Positions 16,211 through 25,507 of a DNA stretch of 48,579 nucleotides are shown here, piece by piece. Below the pieces are notes generated by a model. It ran no database searches. It was given only the letters and a program-made list of their open reading frames with translations, and had not been told where the DNA came from. The translations under genes were made by a program, and so were the position numbers. The stretch is from UBA1765 sp045629945 (GTDB lineage Bacteria; Fibrobacterota; Fibrobacteria; Fibrobacterales; Fibrobacteraceae). The stretch spans positions 1 through 48,579 of the forward strand of contig JAZQSE010000016.1 of assembly GCA_045629945.1 (NCBI GenBank), written 5' to 3'. The stretch's first letter is position 1; every line of letters starts with the position of its first letter.

Positions 16211-18079
16211 GTGACAAAGAAACCTTCTTCTATTTCCCTTTTATCTGATATTGTTGACCCAAATGCTGAGCCTGATTTTAATGCGCTTGGTGAATTAGCT
16301 GCTCCTATTCAATTCCCTGAAGAAGCAGAAAAAACAGAGGCTCCAGTAAAACGTCGTACTCGAAAAACTCAAAAGACAGAAAATTCTGAAACAGTTGCTA
16401 CAGAAAAAAAGAAAACCCGAGGCAGAAAAAAAACTGAGGAATTGGTAGCAGAAGAAACTCAACCTATTCAGGAGTTTCCTGTAGAAAACATACCAGAAGC
16501 CAATGTTTCTGAAACTCTTGTTGAAACTACTGAAATACCGTCTTCTGTAGAAACAGAAAAACCTGAAAAAGAAATCCAGGAATCTCTTTCTCAGGAACAA
16601 AATTCTGAACAAGAATCAAATGAAATGCTTTCCCAGGAAAAAGACCCGTCTCAAAATCCTGAAAATCTTCAAGATCAAAGAGATAATCGCCGTTTTCAAG
16701 ACAAACGTTTTAATAATGGCTATAAAAACAACGGGCGCTTTAATAAATATGGTAAAAATCAGAAACGCTATATAGAAGAACCTGAAGAAATTTTACCACC
16801 ACCTGACCCAGAAAAAGTTGCAGAAGCGATTGAAAAATGGAAAAATCTCCGCAAAGAACCTATGTTTGAATTACAACGTATGGCTCAAGAATTGGAAATT
16901 CCTGATGTTAGACGTCTGCGTAAACAAGCTTTGATTTATAAAATACTTGCGGCGACAACCGGCGAAGATATTCCTATTTATACTGAAGGTGTTCTTGAAA
17001 TTTTGAATGAAGGTTATGGCTTTTTACGTAACCCTGAACACAACTATTTAGCTGGTCCGGATGACATTTACATAAACCAGTTCCTTATTAGGCGTTTTGA
17101 TTTAAAAACAGGTGATACTATTACAGGACAAGTGCGTAAACCCAGAGACAATGAAAAATATTTTTCTTTACAACGCATTGATACAATTAATGGCGAAGAC
17201 CCTGTTCGTTCAAAAAAACGCGTAGCTTTTGAATATTTAACCCCACTCCACCCTTACGAACAGCTTAATTTAGAATGGCGTCAAGATGAGCATAGTACTA
17301 GAATTATGAATCTCTTTATGCCTATAGGAAAGGGACAAAGAAGTATTATTTTAGCACCTCCACGAACAGGAAAGACTGTCTTATTGCAAAATATTGCAAA
17401 CGCTATTTCTCAAAACCATCCTGATGTTTCATTGCTTGTTTTGCTTATTGATGAACGTCCAGAAGAAGTTACTGAAATGCGCAGAAACGTTAAAGGTGAA
17501 GTTTTAGCTTCTACTTTTGATGAACCGCCAGAACGTCATGTTCAGGTTGCTGATATGGTTCTTGAAAAAGCGAAACGCCTTGTTGAATACGGAAAAGATG
17601 TAGTTATTCTTTTAGATTCCATTACTCGCTTTGCAAGAGCTAATAACGTTGTCATCCCTCATTCTGGAAAAATCCTTTCCGGTGGTGTTGATGCTATGGC
17701 ATTACAACGTCCAAAGCGTTTTTTCGGTGCCGCTAGAAAAATTGAAAATGGAGGCTCTTTAACTATCATCGGAACCGCGTTGATTGAAACCGGGAGCCGC
17801 ATGGACGAAGTGATTTTTGAAGAGTTCAAGGGTACTGGCAATATGGAAGTTGTTCTTGACCGTCGTATTGCTGAAAAACGTATTTGGCCGGCTATTGATC
17901 TTTTCAAATCAGGTACTCGTAAAGAAGAACTTCTACTTGACGAAGAAACTTTACGACGTGTATACATATTACGTCGTTACTTACAGGATCACACGGCAAC
18001 AGAAGCTATTGAATTTATGCGTGAAAAAATGAAAGACGCTAAAAACAATACAGAATTTTTACAAATTATGAATCGGTAA
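16211..18079 (+). CDS. rho: Transcription termination factor Rho with acidic N-terminal extension
   Basis: A hexameric RNA helicase that ends transcription. Residues about 1-215 are a low-complexity Glu/Pro/Lys/Gln-rich extension with an Asn/Arg/Lys stretch near its end. The Rho_N helix domain (ELQRMAQELEIPDVRRLRK) follows, then the cold-shock-like RNA-binding domain (GVLEILNEGYGFLR), Walker A APPRTGKT and Walker B VVILLDSITRFARA. Length is about 622 residues against about 420 in E. coli; FCB and some other phyla carry such extensions. caagga at 16197-16202 overlaps an ATG at 16202 but sits 8 nt before GTG 16211, so I prefer GTG; the ATG start would add three residues. Confidence 0.96.
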   Translation: MTKKPSSISLLSDIVDPNAEPDFNALGELAAPIQFPEEAEKTEAPVKRRTRKTQKTENSETVATEKKKTRGRKKTEELVAEETQPIQEFPVENIPEANVSETLVETTEIPSSVETEKPEKEIQESLSQEQNSEQESNEMLSQEKDPSQNPENLQDQRDNRRFQDKRFNNGYKNNGRFNKYGKNQKRYIEEPEEILPPPDPEKVAEAIEKWKNLRKEPMFELQRMAQELEIPDVRRLRKQALIYKILAATTGEDIPIYTEGVLEILNEGYGFLRNPEHNYLAGPDDIYINQFLIRRFDLKTGDTITGQVRKPRDNEKYFSLQRIDTINGEDPVRSKKRVAFEYLTPLHPYEQLNLEWRQDEHSTRIMNLFMPIGKGQRSIILAPPRTGKTVLLQNIANAISQNHPDVSLLVLLIDERPEEVTEMRRNVKGEVLASTFDEPPERHVQVADMVLEKAKRLVEYGKDVVILLDSITRFARANNVVIPHSGKILSGGVDAMALQRPKRFFGAARKIENGGSLTIIGTALIETGSRMDEVIFEEFKGTGNMEVVLDRRIAEKRIWPAIDLFKSGTRKEELLLDEETLRRVYILRRYLQDHTATEAIEFMREKMKDAKNNTEFLQIMNR

Positions 18080-18084
18080 TTTTT

Positions 18085-18912
18085 ATGAATAAACCTTCTA
18101 TTTTCTTTGTTGGTGCTGGTAATATGGGCGGAGCCATTTTAAATGGTTTACTTAAAGCTAATTACCCAGCTACGCAATTGTCTTTTTTAGAACCAGCTGA
18201 TGCTATTGCTGAAACTTTTGAAAAGGCCGGAGTAAAAAGAGTTAAAACATTTGCAGAAGGCTATAATAATGCAGACGTTTTGTTGCTTTGTGTAAAACCA
18301 CAAATTTTTTCAAAACTTCCTGCCACTTGGATAGAAGAACTTCAGTCTCCAACTAATGTTTTAAGTTTACCAAACATCGAAAATAAAACAGTTATTTCCA
18401 TTATGGCCGGCGTTACTAAAGAAAAAATACGCCTATCTATTGGAAACACTGAAATTGTAAGAATAATGCCAAATCTTCCTTTAACCGTTGGTAAAGGAAC
18501 TATAGCTCTTGCCACTGATGGCGTATCAGAAGAAACTCTTGCTTTTGCTGAGTCTATTTTTGCTTCTGTTGGCACAACCTGCCGCGTTCAAGAATCTTGG
18601 ATGGATGCAGTTACTGGTCTTTCTGGTAGCGGACCTGCTTATGTTTTTGAATTTATTGAAGGTTTAATTCGTGGTGGCGTTTCTATGGGATTATCTAGAG
18701 AAGCCGCTTCAAAACTTGCAATAAGTACTGTAGAAGGCAGTGTGGCTCTCTTAAAAGAATCTAAAAAATCTCCAGCTGATCTTTCTGCTATGGTTTCTTC
18801 CCCTGGTGGAACAACTATTGCAGGTTTAGAAGTTCTTGAAAACAATTCATTCCGTGGCACTTTAATGGAAACAGTGAAAGCTGCTACTAAACGTTCTAAG
18901 GAATTAGGTTAA
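18085..18912 (+). CDS. proC: Pyrroline-5-carboxylate reductase
   Basis: ProC makes proline from pyrroline-5-carboxylate with NAD(P)H in the cytoplasm. It has 275 residues, the dinucleotide-binding start FVGAGNMGGAI, CVKPQ, RIMPNLP, and the C-terminal signature SGSGPAYVFEFIEGL with SSPGGTTIAGL. It follows rho after 5 nt and precedes the sigma-54 activator gene by 10 nt, so the three are probably transcribed together. No obvious Shine-Dalgarno is present. Confidence 0.96.
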   Translation: MNKPSIFFVGAGNMGGAILNGLLKANYPATQLSFLEPADAIAETFEKAGVKRVKTFAEGYNNADVLLLCVKPQIFSKLPATWIEELQSPTNVLSLPNIENKTVISIMAGVTKEKIRLSIGNTEIVRIMPNLPLTVGKGTIALATDGVSEETLAFAESIFASVGTTCRVQESWMDAVTGLSGSGPAYVFEFIEGLIRGGVSMGLSREAASKLAISTVEGSVALLKESKKSPADLSAMVSSPGGTTIAGLEVLENNSFRGTLMETVKAATKRSKELG

Positions 18913-18922
18913 AAAATCAAGC

Positions 18923-20275
18923 ATGGATTCTAAAACCAATGTACTTATTCTTGCCAATGAAGATGATTATATCCCTTCATTATTACAAAGCTTTTTACAT
19001 GCTTTAAATCAAGAAAATTACATTCATGCGTTTACACAATCTTTGCCTGAAATTTCCCCGGATATTTTCATTTTAGATCTGGATTATGCAGAGCAAATAC
19101 CTGACTTTTGGGAACATTCACAAGATATTTTACGCCACGCCGAATCTATTGCCTATTCTAAATTTCCAGAAAAACTTTCTCTTGAAAAAAAACAGCTTTT
19201 TTCCGTAATCCTTTCTTATGATCGCGTTAATCTAGATTTCAGTCGTCACCTTTCTGATTTACAAAAAGTAATCAAGTTCCGAAAATATTTTGAATTTTTA
19301 TCCCAACAAATTATTGGCGAAAGTAAAGAAAGAGACCTTTTAATTAAACAAATAAAAAAAATTTTAAAAAAGAAAGTCTTTAATTTGCATAAAGATTCGC
19401 CGATTTCTGGCACGGTTCTCATACAAGGCGAATCGGGGTCTGGTAAAGAATTAGTCGCTCGACTTGTTGCTTGCGGGCAAACACCTTTTATTTCTGTTAA
19501 CTGTAGCACTATTCCAGAAACACTTTTTGATAGCGAACTTTTTGGACATGCAAAAGGTGCATTTACCGGAGCTGACAAAGACCATAAAGGTTTATTTGAA
19601 GAAGCAAATGGTGGCGTTCTTTATCTCGATGAAATTGGCGAAATGCCTTTAAGTACACAAGCAAAACTTTTAAGAGTTTTACAAAATGGAGAAATTCGTG
19701 CTGTTGGTACAACAAAAAACATAAAAGTTTCTGTTCGTGTTATTGCCGCAACTAATAGAGATTTACGCCAAGATGTTTTAGAAGGAAAATTCAGAGAAGA
19801 TCTTTATTATCGACTGAATATTTTTCCTCTTTATGTTCCTGCTCTTAGAGAACGCCCAACTGATATACCTCTTTTAGCCAGACATTTTGCAAATATATAT
19901 GCTGACAAGCCAATTTCATTTCATGAAAAGACAATGGCTCTTTTACAAAACTACTCCTGGCCTGGAAACATTCGGGAATTAGAAAATGCTATCCATCGGG
20001 CAGTTGTCCTTTCTGATTCAACAGAACTTTACCCAGAAGATTTTTCTTTACTTACTAAAAATTTTTCTGAACAACACCACTTACCACAAAACTGGCGCGA
20101 AATTTCTTATCAAGAATTCAGACTTCTACAAGAAGCAGAAGAAATTGATTTCTTAAAAAATCGATTAAGTCTTGTTGATGGATCGGTTTCTAAAGTAGCA
20201 AAAGAACTAGATATGACGCGTACCGGTTTTTACGCTAGGGCCAAACGTCTTGGCTTATCATTTAAAGATTCCTAG
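18923..20275 (+). CDS. Sigma-54-dependent transcriptional activator with degenerate receiver
   Basis: A 450-residue NtrC-family regulator. Residues about 5-115 resemble a receiver domain: acidic ANEDD near 11-15 and a possible phosphoacceptor in FILDLDY (50-55). The later conserved Thr/Lys parts are not evident, so phosphorylation is doubtful. The AAA+ domain has Walker A GESGSGKE (169-176), the sigma-54-contact motif GAFTGA (212-217), Walker B GVLYLDE (231-237) and the arginine-rich ERPTDIP segment. The C-terminus has a Fis-type helix-turn-helix (SKVAKELDMTRTGFYARAK). No histidine kinase is adjacent, and its targets cannot be told from the window. Confidence 0.92.
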   Translation: MDSKTNVLILANEDDYIPSLLQSFLHALNQENYIHAFTQSLPEISPDIFILDLDYAEQIPDFWEHSQDILRHAESIAYSKFPEKLSLEKKQLFSVILSYDRVNLDFSRHLSDLQKVIKFRKYFEFLSQQIIGESKERDLLIKQIKKILKKKVFNLHKDSPISGTVLIQGESGSGKELVARLVACGQTPFISVNCSTIPETLFDSELFGHAKGAFTGADKDHKGLFEEANGGVLYLDEIGEMPLSTQAKLLRVLQNGEIRAVGTTKNIKVSVRVIAATNRDLRQDVLEGKFREDLYYRLNIFPLYVPALRERPTDIPLLARHFANIYADKPISFHEKTMALLQNYSWPGNIRELENAIHRAVVLSDSTELYPEDFSLLTKNFSEQHHLPQNWREISYQEFRLLQEAEEIDFLKNRLSLVDGSVSKVAKELDMTRTGFYARAKRLGLSFKDS

Positions 20276-20276
20276 G

Positions 20277-21185
20277 TTAAAATTTCTGAATAGAATAACC
20301 TTTTTTAGAAAGTATTTCTAAAACGTTATCTTCTAAAATCAAATGTCCCACCCCAACAACTACAAAAATTTTTTTATTTGCCTTTAAGAATTCTTCTACC
20401 TTTGCCGCCATTTTAAGATTTCTTTCATTGTATATTCTCTGGTTTAATTTTTCTTCCGCTTTTGTCATATTTTCGGTTTTTAATTGTTCTTGTAAGGCTT
20501 TTACATCTGCTGTTTTCCAAGCATGCAAAATACTTTTCAACATAGGTTTTAAATTTTCAAATTCTTTAAATGTGGTTTCCAAATAAGAAACCCCACTAGT
20601 TTCATTAGAATCAGCAACGTCACTGAAACTTTGAACCTGCTCTCTTGGCGTTTCTAATGCGATAATTTCTTTTCCAGAATTTGCAGCGCTATCCAAAAGT
20701 ACAACATCTATTCCTAAATCCTTTTCTATCCCTGTTGATAAAATAGCCATAGAAGCAAAAACTGTTGCCGCAAGCCAAGGTCGCATTGGCAAAAACATTT
20801 CAGAAGGAACTCCTAAGACGATAGCTATACTGTCTAGCTTTTCCCAAAGAGAATCCGGCAAAAAGTCTTTCAAATTTTCGCCTTCTGAAAACATTCCTTC
20901 TTTTTGAAATTCTTCTTCTGTTTTAATTTGTGTTTCTGTATCAGAAACATCCATTTCTACTGCCAGAGCTTCTGATTCTTGAAACGCTTGTTCTATAACT
21001 TTGGATAAAGGATAAAAAGAAGAATCAGCGTAATGAATACTCCCTAAAATCCAAACTGATGAATTATTGTCAGATATTTTCCAAAGTAAATTATTTCCTT
21101 CATCATAAAATGCAGGGTGTCTAGAACAGCCTAATAAAACCAAAACAAATGTTATAAAAACAAATCCTAATTTAATTCTGCCCAT
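20277..21185 (-). CDS. TraB/GumN family lipoprotein
   Basis: A 302-residue lipoprotein (lipobox VLLGC, Cys20) of the TraB/GumN family. The two G-x-x-H motifs of the family are present: LGSIH near residue 48-52 and GVGH near 277-280, with a conserved Glu in AVEMD. In animals the related TIKI proteins are metal-dependent proteases; bacterial functions are largely unknown. Its start overlaps the ABC ATPase gene by 19 bp, so it is translationally coupled to a FecCD-type importer. This suggests a role with metal, haem or a similar ligand at the cell envelope; the link is inference. Its 3' end abuts the sigma-54 activator gene. Confidence 0.85.
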   Translation of the reverse strand: MGRIKLGFVFITFVLVLLGCSRHPAFYDEGNNLLWKISDNNSSVWILGSIHYADSSFYPLSKVIEQAFQESEALAVEMDVSDTETQIKTEEEFQKEGMFSEGENLKDFLPDSLWEKLDSIAIVLGVPSEMFLPMRPWLAATVFASMAILSTGIEKDLGIDVVLLDSAANSGKEIIALETPREQVQSFSDVADSNETSGVSYLETTFKEFENLKPMLKSILHAWKTADVKALQEQLKTENMTKAEEKLNQRIYNERNLKMAAKVEEFLKANKKIFVVVGVGHLILEDNVLEILSKKGYSIQKF

Positions 21186-21856
21186 GACAAAGCTCCACTT
21201 TTTAAGACGTCTTCAACGAGTCCAGAAACAACTTGACCATTTCGTAAAAAAACCAACAACCTGTCAGCGTATTTTAAAGCATGCTCTACTTGATGCGTAG
21301 AAATTAAAACACCTTTATTTTCATTTACTGCAATATTTTTTAAAAGTTTAAATAACTCTATCGAACGAGGGACATCTAAAAAAGCTGTTGGTTCATCTAG
21401 CAAAAGAAGAGATGTATTTCGAATTAAAGCTTCCGCAAGTAAAACTCTTGAACGTTCTCCATCACTTAAAGAAATTAATGTTCTGTCTAAAAAATTCTGT
21501 ATGTTTGTTTCTTTCATTACTTTTTCTAACAATTCAAAATTTTTCTTTTGCATGCCAAGCATCACAAAATCCCGAACTAAAATTCTATCAGGAATCGATA
21601 AATTGGAACGCACTAAACTTACTTTTTGAAACAAATCCCTTATAGAAAGATTTTCTCGATTTTCTTTTCCATAAAAAATTCCGCCAGAAATTATTTTTTC
21701 ATACCCCACACAAAGACGCAGAAAAGTTGATTTTCCAACACCATTTTCACCAAGAAGAGCTACAACTTCTCTAGGATACAAAGAAAAATTAAATGGCAAA
21801 AGCAAGGCTTGCTTATACCCAAACTGACAAGACTTAACATCTAACAATTTATTCAC
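21167..21856 (-). CDS. ABC transporter ATP-binding protein (iron/cobalamin type)
   Basis: A 229-residue ATPase with Walker A GENGVGKS, signature LSDGERSR (a variant of LSGGQ), Walker B LLLLDEP and the switch His in STHQ. It overlaps the permease gene by 8 bp and the TraB/GumN gene by 19 bp. It is the ATPase of a type II importer for iron-siderophore, haem, cobalamin or a similar ligand. It is slightly shorter than most FecE/BtuD proteins (about 250). Confidence 0.92.
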   Translation of the reverse strand: MNKLLDVKSCQFGYKQALLLPFNFSLYPREVVALLGENGVGKSTFLRLCVGYEKIISGGIFYGKENRENLSIRDLFQKVSLVRSNLSIPDRILVRDFVMLGMQKKNFELLEKVMKETNIQNFLDRTLISLSDGERSRVLLAEALIRNTSLLLLDEPTAFLDVPRSIELFKLLKNIAVNENKGVLISTHQVEHALKYADRLLVFLRNGQVVSGLVEDVLKSGALSWAELN

Positions 21857-22829
21857 GATGTTTACCTCTTAATGAAAGTAAAACCCATAAAATAACAGGC
21901 ACACCTATGACAGACATTATGGCTTGTAATGGTAAATAAGAAAACAGCGATGCTAATAGCGCTAAACTTGCTCCTAACAATGCAGATGCTGGTAATAGAA
22001 CGGCATGGTTAGTCGTTTTAAAAATCCCATAAGCTAAATGTGGAACAGCTAATCCTAAAAAAGCTATTGGCCCACAAAAAGCGGTAACAACAGATGCTAA
22101 AAATGAAGCCGATAACAAAGTCAACCATCTAAAAAACTTTACCGATAAACCATGATCTTTAACAAAATCATCTCCAAATGGTGCTAAATTCAAATACCGA
22201 ACTGAAAAACAAATAGGCAAAATTCCTATTAAAATCGCTAATGAAAAACAGGGAACATTATCAATACTCAATCGCGAAAAAGACCCCATTCCCCAAGTAA
22301 TAAATCCGCGTAAAGCATTCGCTTCTCCAAAAAATAAAACCAATGAAACTATTGCATCGGCAAAATAGCCTATCATCAAACCAACAATTAAAATTCCTGC
22401 TTTACCAATAAAAAAACGAGAACATAAAAACACTATAAAAACTGTACAAAATCCACCAATTAATGCCGCAGGCAAAATGTTTAATGAGGTAATAGCGATT
22501 CCTGCAACACCAACAAGAGCAACTCCTAAAGAAGCTCCAGAACTTACTCCAAGTACAAAAGGGCCCGCCAAAGGATTTTTAAAAACACTTTGCATCACAA
22601 GGCCAGCAACAGAAAGTCCCATCCCGCCAAAAACGGCGGCAACAACTAAAGGTAATCTAAAATTCCAAAGAATACCCTGATTTTCATTTTTTAAAAGTTC
22701 AGCAAAAGAAAAAGAATCAGGTCTCTTACTTAACACTAAAAAAATGATGAATAAAAAAAACAAAAAAAGCAAAATCATCCGAATGAAAATCGGTAGCATT
22801 TGTTTTAAATGTTTTTCATACAAAGTCAT
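21849..22829 (-). CDS. FecCD-family ABC transporter permease
   Basis: An integral membrane permease of the FecCD/BtuC family with about nine to ten membrane segments. Family signatures are visible: RLPLVVAAVFGGMGLSVAG, VMQSVFKNPLAGPFVLGVSSGA and GPIAFLGLAVPHLA. I choose ATG 22829 (326 residues); an earlier TTG at 22862 would add eleven residues and is less likely. No substrate-binding protein gene lies next to it, so the ligand cannot be assigned; the binding protein and outer-membrane receptor must be encoded elsewhere. Confidence 0.92.
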   Translation of the reverse strand: MTLYEKHLKQMLPIFIRMILLFLFFLFIIFLVLSKRPDSFSFAELLKNENQGILWNFRLPLVVAAVFGGMGLSVAGLVMQSVFKNPLAGPFVLGVSSGASLGVALVGVAGIAITSLNILPAALIGGFCTVFIVFLCSRFFIGKAGILIVGLMIGYFADAIVSLVLFFGEANALRGFITWGMGSFSRLSIDNVPCFSLAILIGILPICFSVRYLNLAPFGDDFVKDHGLSVKFFRWLTLLSASFLASVVTAFCGPIAFLGLAVPHLAYGIFKTTNHAVLLPASALLGASLALLASLFSYLPLQAIMSVIGVPVILWVLLSLRGKHRE

Positions 22830-22873
22830 GAAACAAAAAATAAAAACTGTTTTGATTTTCAAAAAAAATATCT

Positions 22874-22889
22874 CAACAATATTTATTGT
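22874..22889. promoter_or_regulatory. Inverted repeat between the ABC permease and nspC
   Basis: Perfect 7-bp arms AACAATA and TATTGTT around TT, in the 130-bp divergent region. It may be an operator for a metal- or polyamine-responsive regulator. It does not match the classical Fur box. A weak plus-strand -7 box TAAATTAG lies at 22937-22944. Confidence 0.3.
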
Positions 22890-22961
22890 TTTTATAAAAA
22901 AACTTCTCTTTTCTAAAAAAGCTTTAGAACTTTTTTTAAATTAGGGCGAGAGGTTTTAGAT

Positions 22962-24089
22962 ATGATTGATTATTCGCAAGTTCCATCGCCGTGTTATGTT
23001 CTGGAATTAGAACGTCTGCAAAAAAATTTAAACCTTTTACAAAACATACAGCGAGAAACTGGAGTAAAAATCATTTGTGCTCTTAAAGGTTATAGTTTTT
23101 GGCATACTTTCAAAGAAATTGGTTGCTTTTTAAAAGGCGCTACTGCTTCTAGTTTAAACGAGGCAAAACTCGCTCGCGAAGAAATGGATAAAGAAGTTCA
23201 CGTTTTTGCCCCACTTTACGAAGATGATGAATTTGATGAAATCTTATCACTTGCGGATCATATAACCTTTAATAGTTTTTCTCAATGGGAACGTTTTAAA
23301 GCAAAAACATTAAAAGCAAATGTTAGTGCTGGTATCCGAGTAAACCCAGAGTCTTCTACTATAGAAACTGATTTATACAACCCTTGTGGTCGCTATTCCA
23401 GGCTTGGAGTTACATTAAAAGAATTTAAACCCGATTTACTAGACGGCATAGAAGGCTTACATTTTCATGCGTTATGCGAACAAAATGCCGATGCTTTAGA
23501 AATCGTCCTTCAAGAATTCGAAAAGAAATTTTCAAAATGGATACCACAAATGAAATGGGTGAATTTCGGTGGAGGACACCACATTACAAGAAAAGATTAT
23601 GATGTCGAAAAATTAAAATCTATCCTTATTGATTTTAAAAAACGCTACCCTACAACTGATGTGATTTTAGAACCAGGAGAAGCTATCGGATGGCAAACTG
23701 GTGAACTTGTTGCAACGGTCGGAGACATTGTAAAAAACGAAATAGAAACAGCAATCTTAAATATTTCTATTAGTGCTCACATGCCTGACTGTTTAGAAAT
23801 GCCTTATCGCCCAAGCGTTCTCAACGCTGGGTTACCAGGCGAAAAAAAATATTGCTATCGCTTGGCCGGAAACTCATGCCTTGCTGGTGACGTTTTAGGA
23901 GATTATTCTTTTGACACTCCCCTTTCTCCTGGCGATAAAATTATTTTCGAAGATATGATTCATTATACTATGGTAAAAACAACTTTCTTTAATGGAGTAA
24001 AACACCCCTCTATAGGCATTTGGGAAAATGGACAATTCCGCTTATTACGAAAATTTTCTTACCAACAATTTAAAGATAAACTAGGTTGA
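22962..24089 (+). CDS. nspC: Carboxynorspermidine/carboxyspermidine decarboxylase
   Basis: A PLP-dependent alanine-racemase-fold decarboxylase that makes spermidine (or norspermidine) from its carboxy form, in the alternative polyamine route common in gut bacteria. The PLP lysine is K42 in CALKGYS. Other signatures are LHFHALCEQ, NFGGGHHITR, EPGEA (phosphate binding) and GNSCLAGD with the active-site Cys. 375 residues is normal. The partner dehydrogenase gene is not in the window. gagagg lies about 9 nt before the ATG. Confidence 0.95.
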   Translation: MIDYSQVPSPCYVLELERLQKNLNLLQNIQRETGVKIICALKGYSFWHTFKEIGCFLKGATASSLNEAKLAREEMDKEVHVFAPLYEDDEFDEILSLADHITFNSFSQWERFKAKTLKANVSAGIRVNPESSTIETDLYNPCGRYSRLGVTLKEFKPDLLDGIEGLHFHALCEQNADALEIVLQEFEKKFSKWIPQMKWVNFGGGHHITRKDYDVEKLKSILIDFKKRYPTTDVILEPGEAIGWQTGELVATVGDIVKNEIETAILNISISAHMPDCLEMPYRPSVLNAGLPGEKKYCYRLAGNSCLAGDVLGDYSFDTPLSPGDKIIFEDMIHYTMVKTTFFNGVKHPSIGIWENGQFRLLRKFSYQQFKDKLG

Positions 24090-24093
24090 TAAA

Positions 24094-24528
24094 ATGTTCC
24101 CATTTGAAATAACAACAAAATCAGAAGAAGAAACTTTGCAATGGGCTAAAACTTTCGCAAAGACTTTAAAAATTGGTGATGCAATCGCTTTTTACGGAAA
24201 CTTAGGAGCTGGTAAAACTCTTATTACCAGAGGCATTTGCCAAGCGTTAAATTATTCTGGAACTGTTTGTTCTCCGACTTATACTATTTTACACGAATAC
24301 CCAAACGACCCTCCTATTTTTCATTTAGACCTTTATAGACTAGAATCTAATAGTGATTTAGAAGAAGTCGGGCTATCACATTGTTTAGAAAGTAACGGAA
24401 TTACTTTAATTGAATGGGCCGAAAGACTAGAAAACCGTATAGGAATAACCCATACGGTTCATATTGAAATATTAAACGACAACAATCGAAAAATTATTGT
24501 ACAAGAGAAGAATCCGGAACAACCTTAA
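24094..24528 (+). CDS. tsaE: tRNA t6A biosynthesis ATPase
   Basis: TsaE hydrolyses ATP to reset the TsaBD complex during t6A37 tRNA modification. The 144-residue protein has Walker A GNLGAGKT (35-42), the SPTYTILHEY segment, HLDLYRLE and a LIEWAERL motif. It follows nspC after 4 nt. Its last ~35 bp overlap the 3' end of the opposing gene at 24494. Confidence 0.95.
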   Translation: MFPFEITTKSEEETLQWAKTFAKTLKIGDAIAFYGNLGAGKTLITRGICQALNYSGTVCSPTYTILHEYPNDPPIFHLDLYRLESNSDLEEVGLSHCLESNGITLIEWAERLENRIGITHTVHIEILNDNNRKIIVQEKNPEQP

Positions 24529-25045
24529 CAGAATCCTTTACTTCTAATTCTGATAAAACTTTTTCAAGTTCTTTCCAGGCCACCAAATTTTTGCCTAACA
24601 AAAGCAATGGTTGTTCAAGAGATTTAAATTTTGCCAAAGCATTAAGAGAATCTTTTGTTTCTAATAAAATTTCAATTTCTTCTAAAAGATCCGTTTGTGT
24701 AATACGGATATCTTTGATTACTCCGATTCGTTCCTGACGAACCAATTCCATAGTATCCGTAATATAGCCCAATTCCCAAGTAGAATCATAACAAGCTTCT
24801 GCTTTCAAAAAATCTTTTTCTTGAAACGAAACATCACAACGAGCAAAAAATTCATCTGCTTTTTGTCTTGCTTGTTTGAAATAAAAATAGCCACCAGCAA
24901 TGAGACCACCAATAACTAAAAGCGTCAATAAGTCTTGCCAGCTCATAAAACGAACATTTTGTTTTTCAAGAGATGGGTCTGGTTCTTTTTTTATCGAAGA
25001 ATCTTCGCCATCAAAGTTATGATCTTTTTTCATAAAGGTAAGCAT
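24494..25045 (-). CDS. Single-pass membrane protein, unknown
   Basis: A 183-residue protein: a charged cytoplasmic N-terminus of about 35 residues, one membrane segment near 37-56 (WQDLLTLLVIGGLIAGGYFYF), then a helical periplasmic region with two Cys (ARCDVSF and AEACYD). The pattern FFARCDVSFQEKDFLKAEACYD resembles a TPR-like helical hairpin. gagagg about 7 nt before ATG 25045 supports this start. It lies 18 bp downstream of sufE on the same strand. The function is unknown. Confidence 0.75.
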   Translation of the reverse strand: MLTFMKKDHNFDGEDSSIKKEPDPSLEKQNVRFMSWQDLLTLLVIGGLIAGGYFYFKQARQKADEFFARCDVSFQEKDFLKAEACYDSTWELGYITDTMELVRQERIGVIKDIRITQTDLLEEIEILLETKDSLNALAKFKSLEQPLLLLGKNLVAWKELEKVLSELEVKDSVKVVPDSSLVQ

Positions 25046-25063
25046 AAATAACCTCTCTGCTAT

Positions 25064-25507
25064 TTACTTTTGCGATAAAGTCGCATAAACTCGTGCGTAA
25101 AGATAAATCTGCTTTAATAAACTAGCAAAACCATTTGCTCTTGTCGCCGACAAAGCTACAGTTAATCCAATATCCTGAAAAAATTCCGGGTTTGCTTCTA
25201 ATATTTCTGTTGGAGTTAAATTATTATAAATTTTTAAAGCCAGCACGCCAAGTCCACGACTAATCAAAGGATTTTCTACACCACCATCCGTATCCATAAA
25301 AAAGCGAACTTTTCCATTTTCAAATGCTGGAACAAGATACATAGTAGCTGCACAGCCTTGAACCAAAAACTTATCGGCCTTTAAGTTTTCGTCCATTCCT
25401 TCGTGTTCTCTTGCTAGTTTTAAAATAAAAGCCCACTTGTCATCAGGGTCAGAAAAACCAGCAAAAACATTTCTGATTTCTTGTTGTCTTTTTTCTAATT
25501 CAGTCAT
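25064..25507 (-). CDS. sufE: SufE-like sulfur acceptor protein
   Basis: A 147-residue SufE/CsdE family protein, accepting sulfur from a cysteine desulfurase for Fe-S cluster assembly. The active-site Cys is C52 in VQGCAATMYL, and the family elements DPDDKWAFILKL and RGLGVLALKIYN are present. It overlaps the flavoprotein gene upstream by one base (TAATG). The desulfurase partner is not in the window. Confidence 0.92.
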   Translation of the reverse strand: MTELEKRQQEIRNVFAGFSDPDDKWAFILKLAREHEGMDENLKADKFLVQGCAATMYLVPAFENGKVRFFMDTDGGVENPLISRGLGVLALKIYNNLTPTEILEANPEFFQDIGLTVALSATRANGFASLLKQIYLYARVYATLSQK

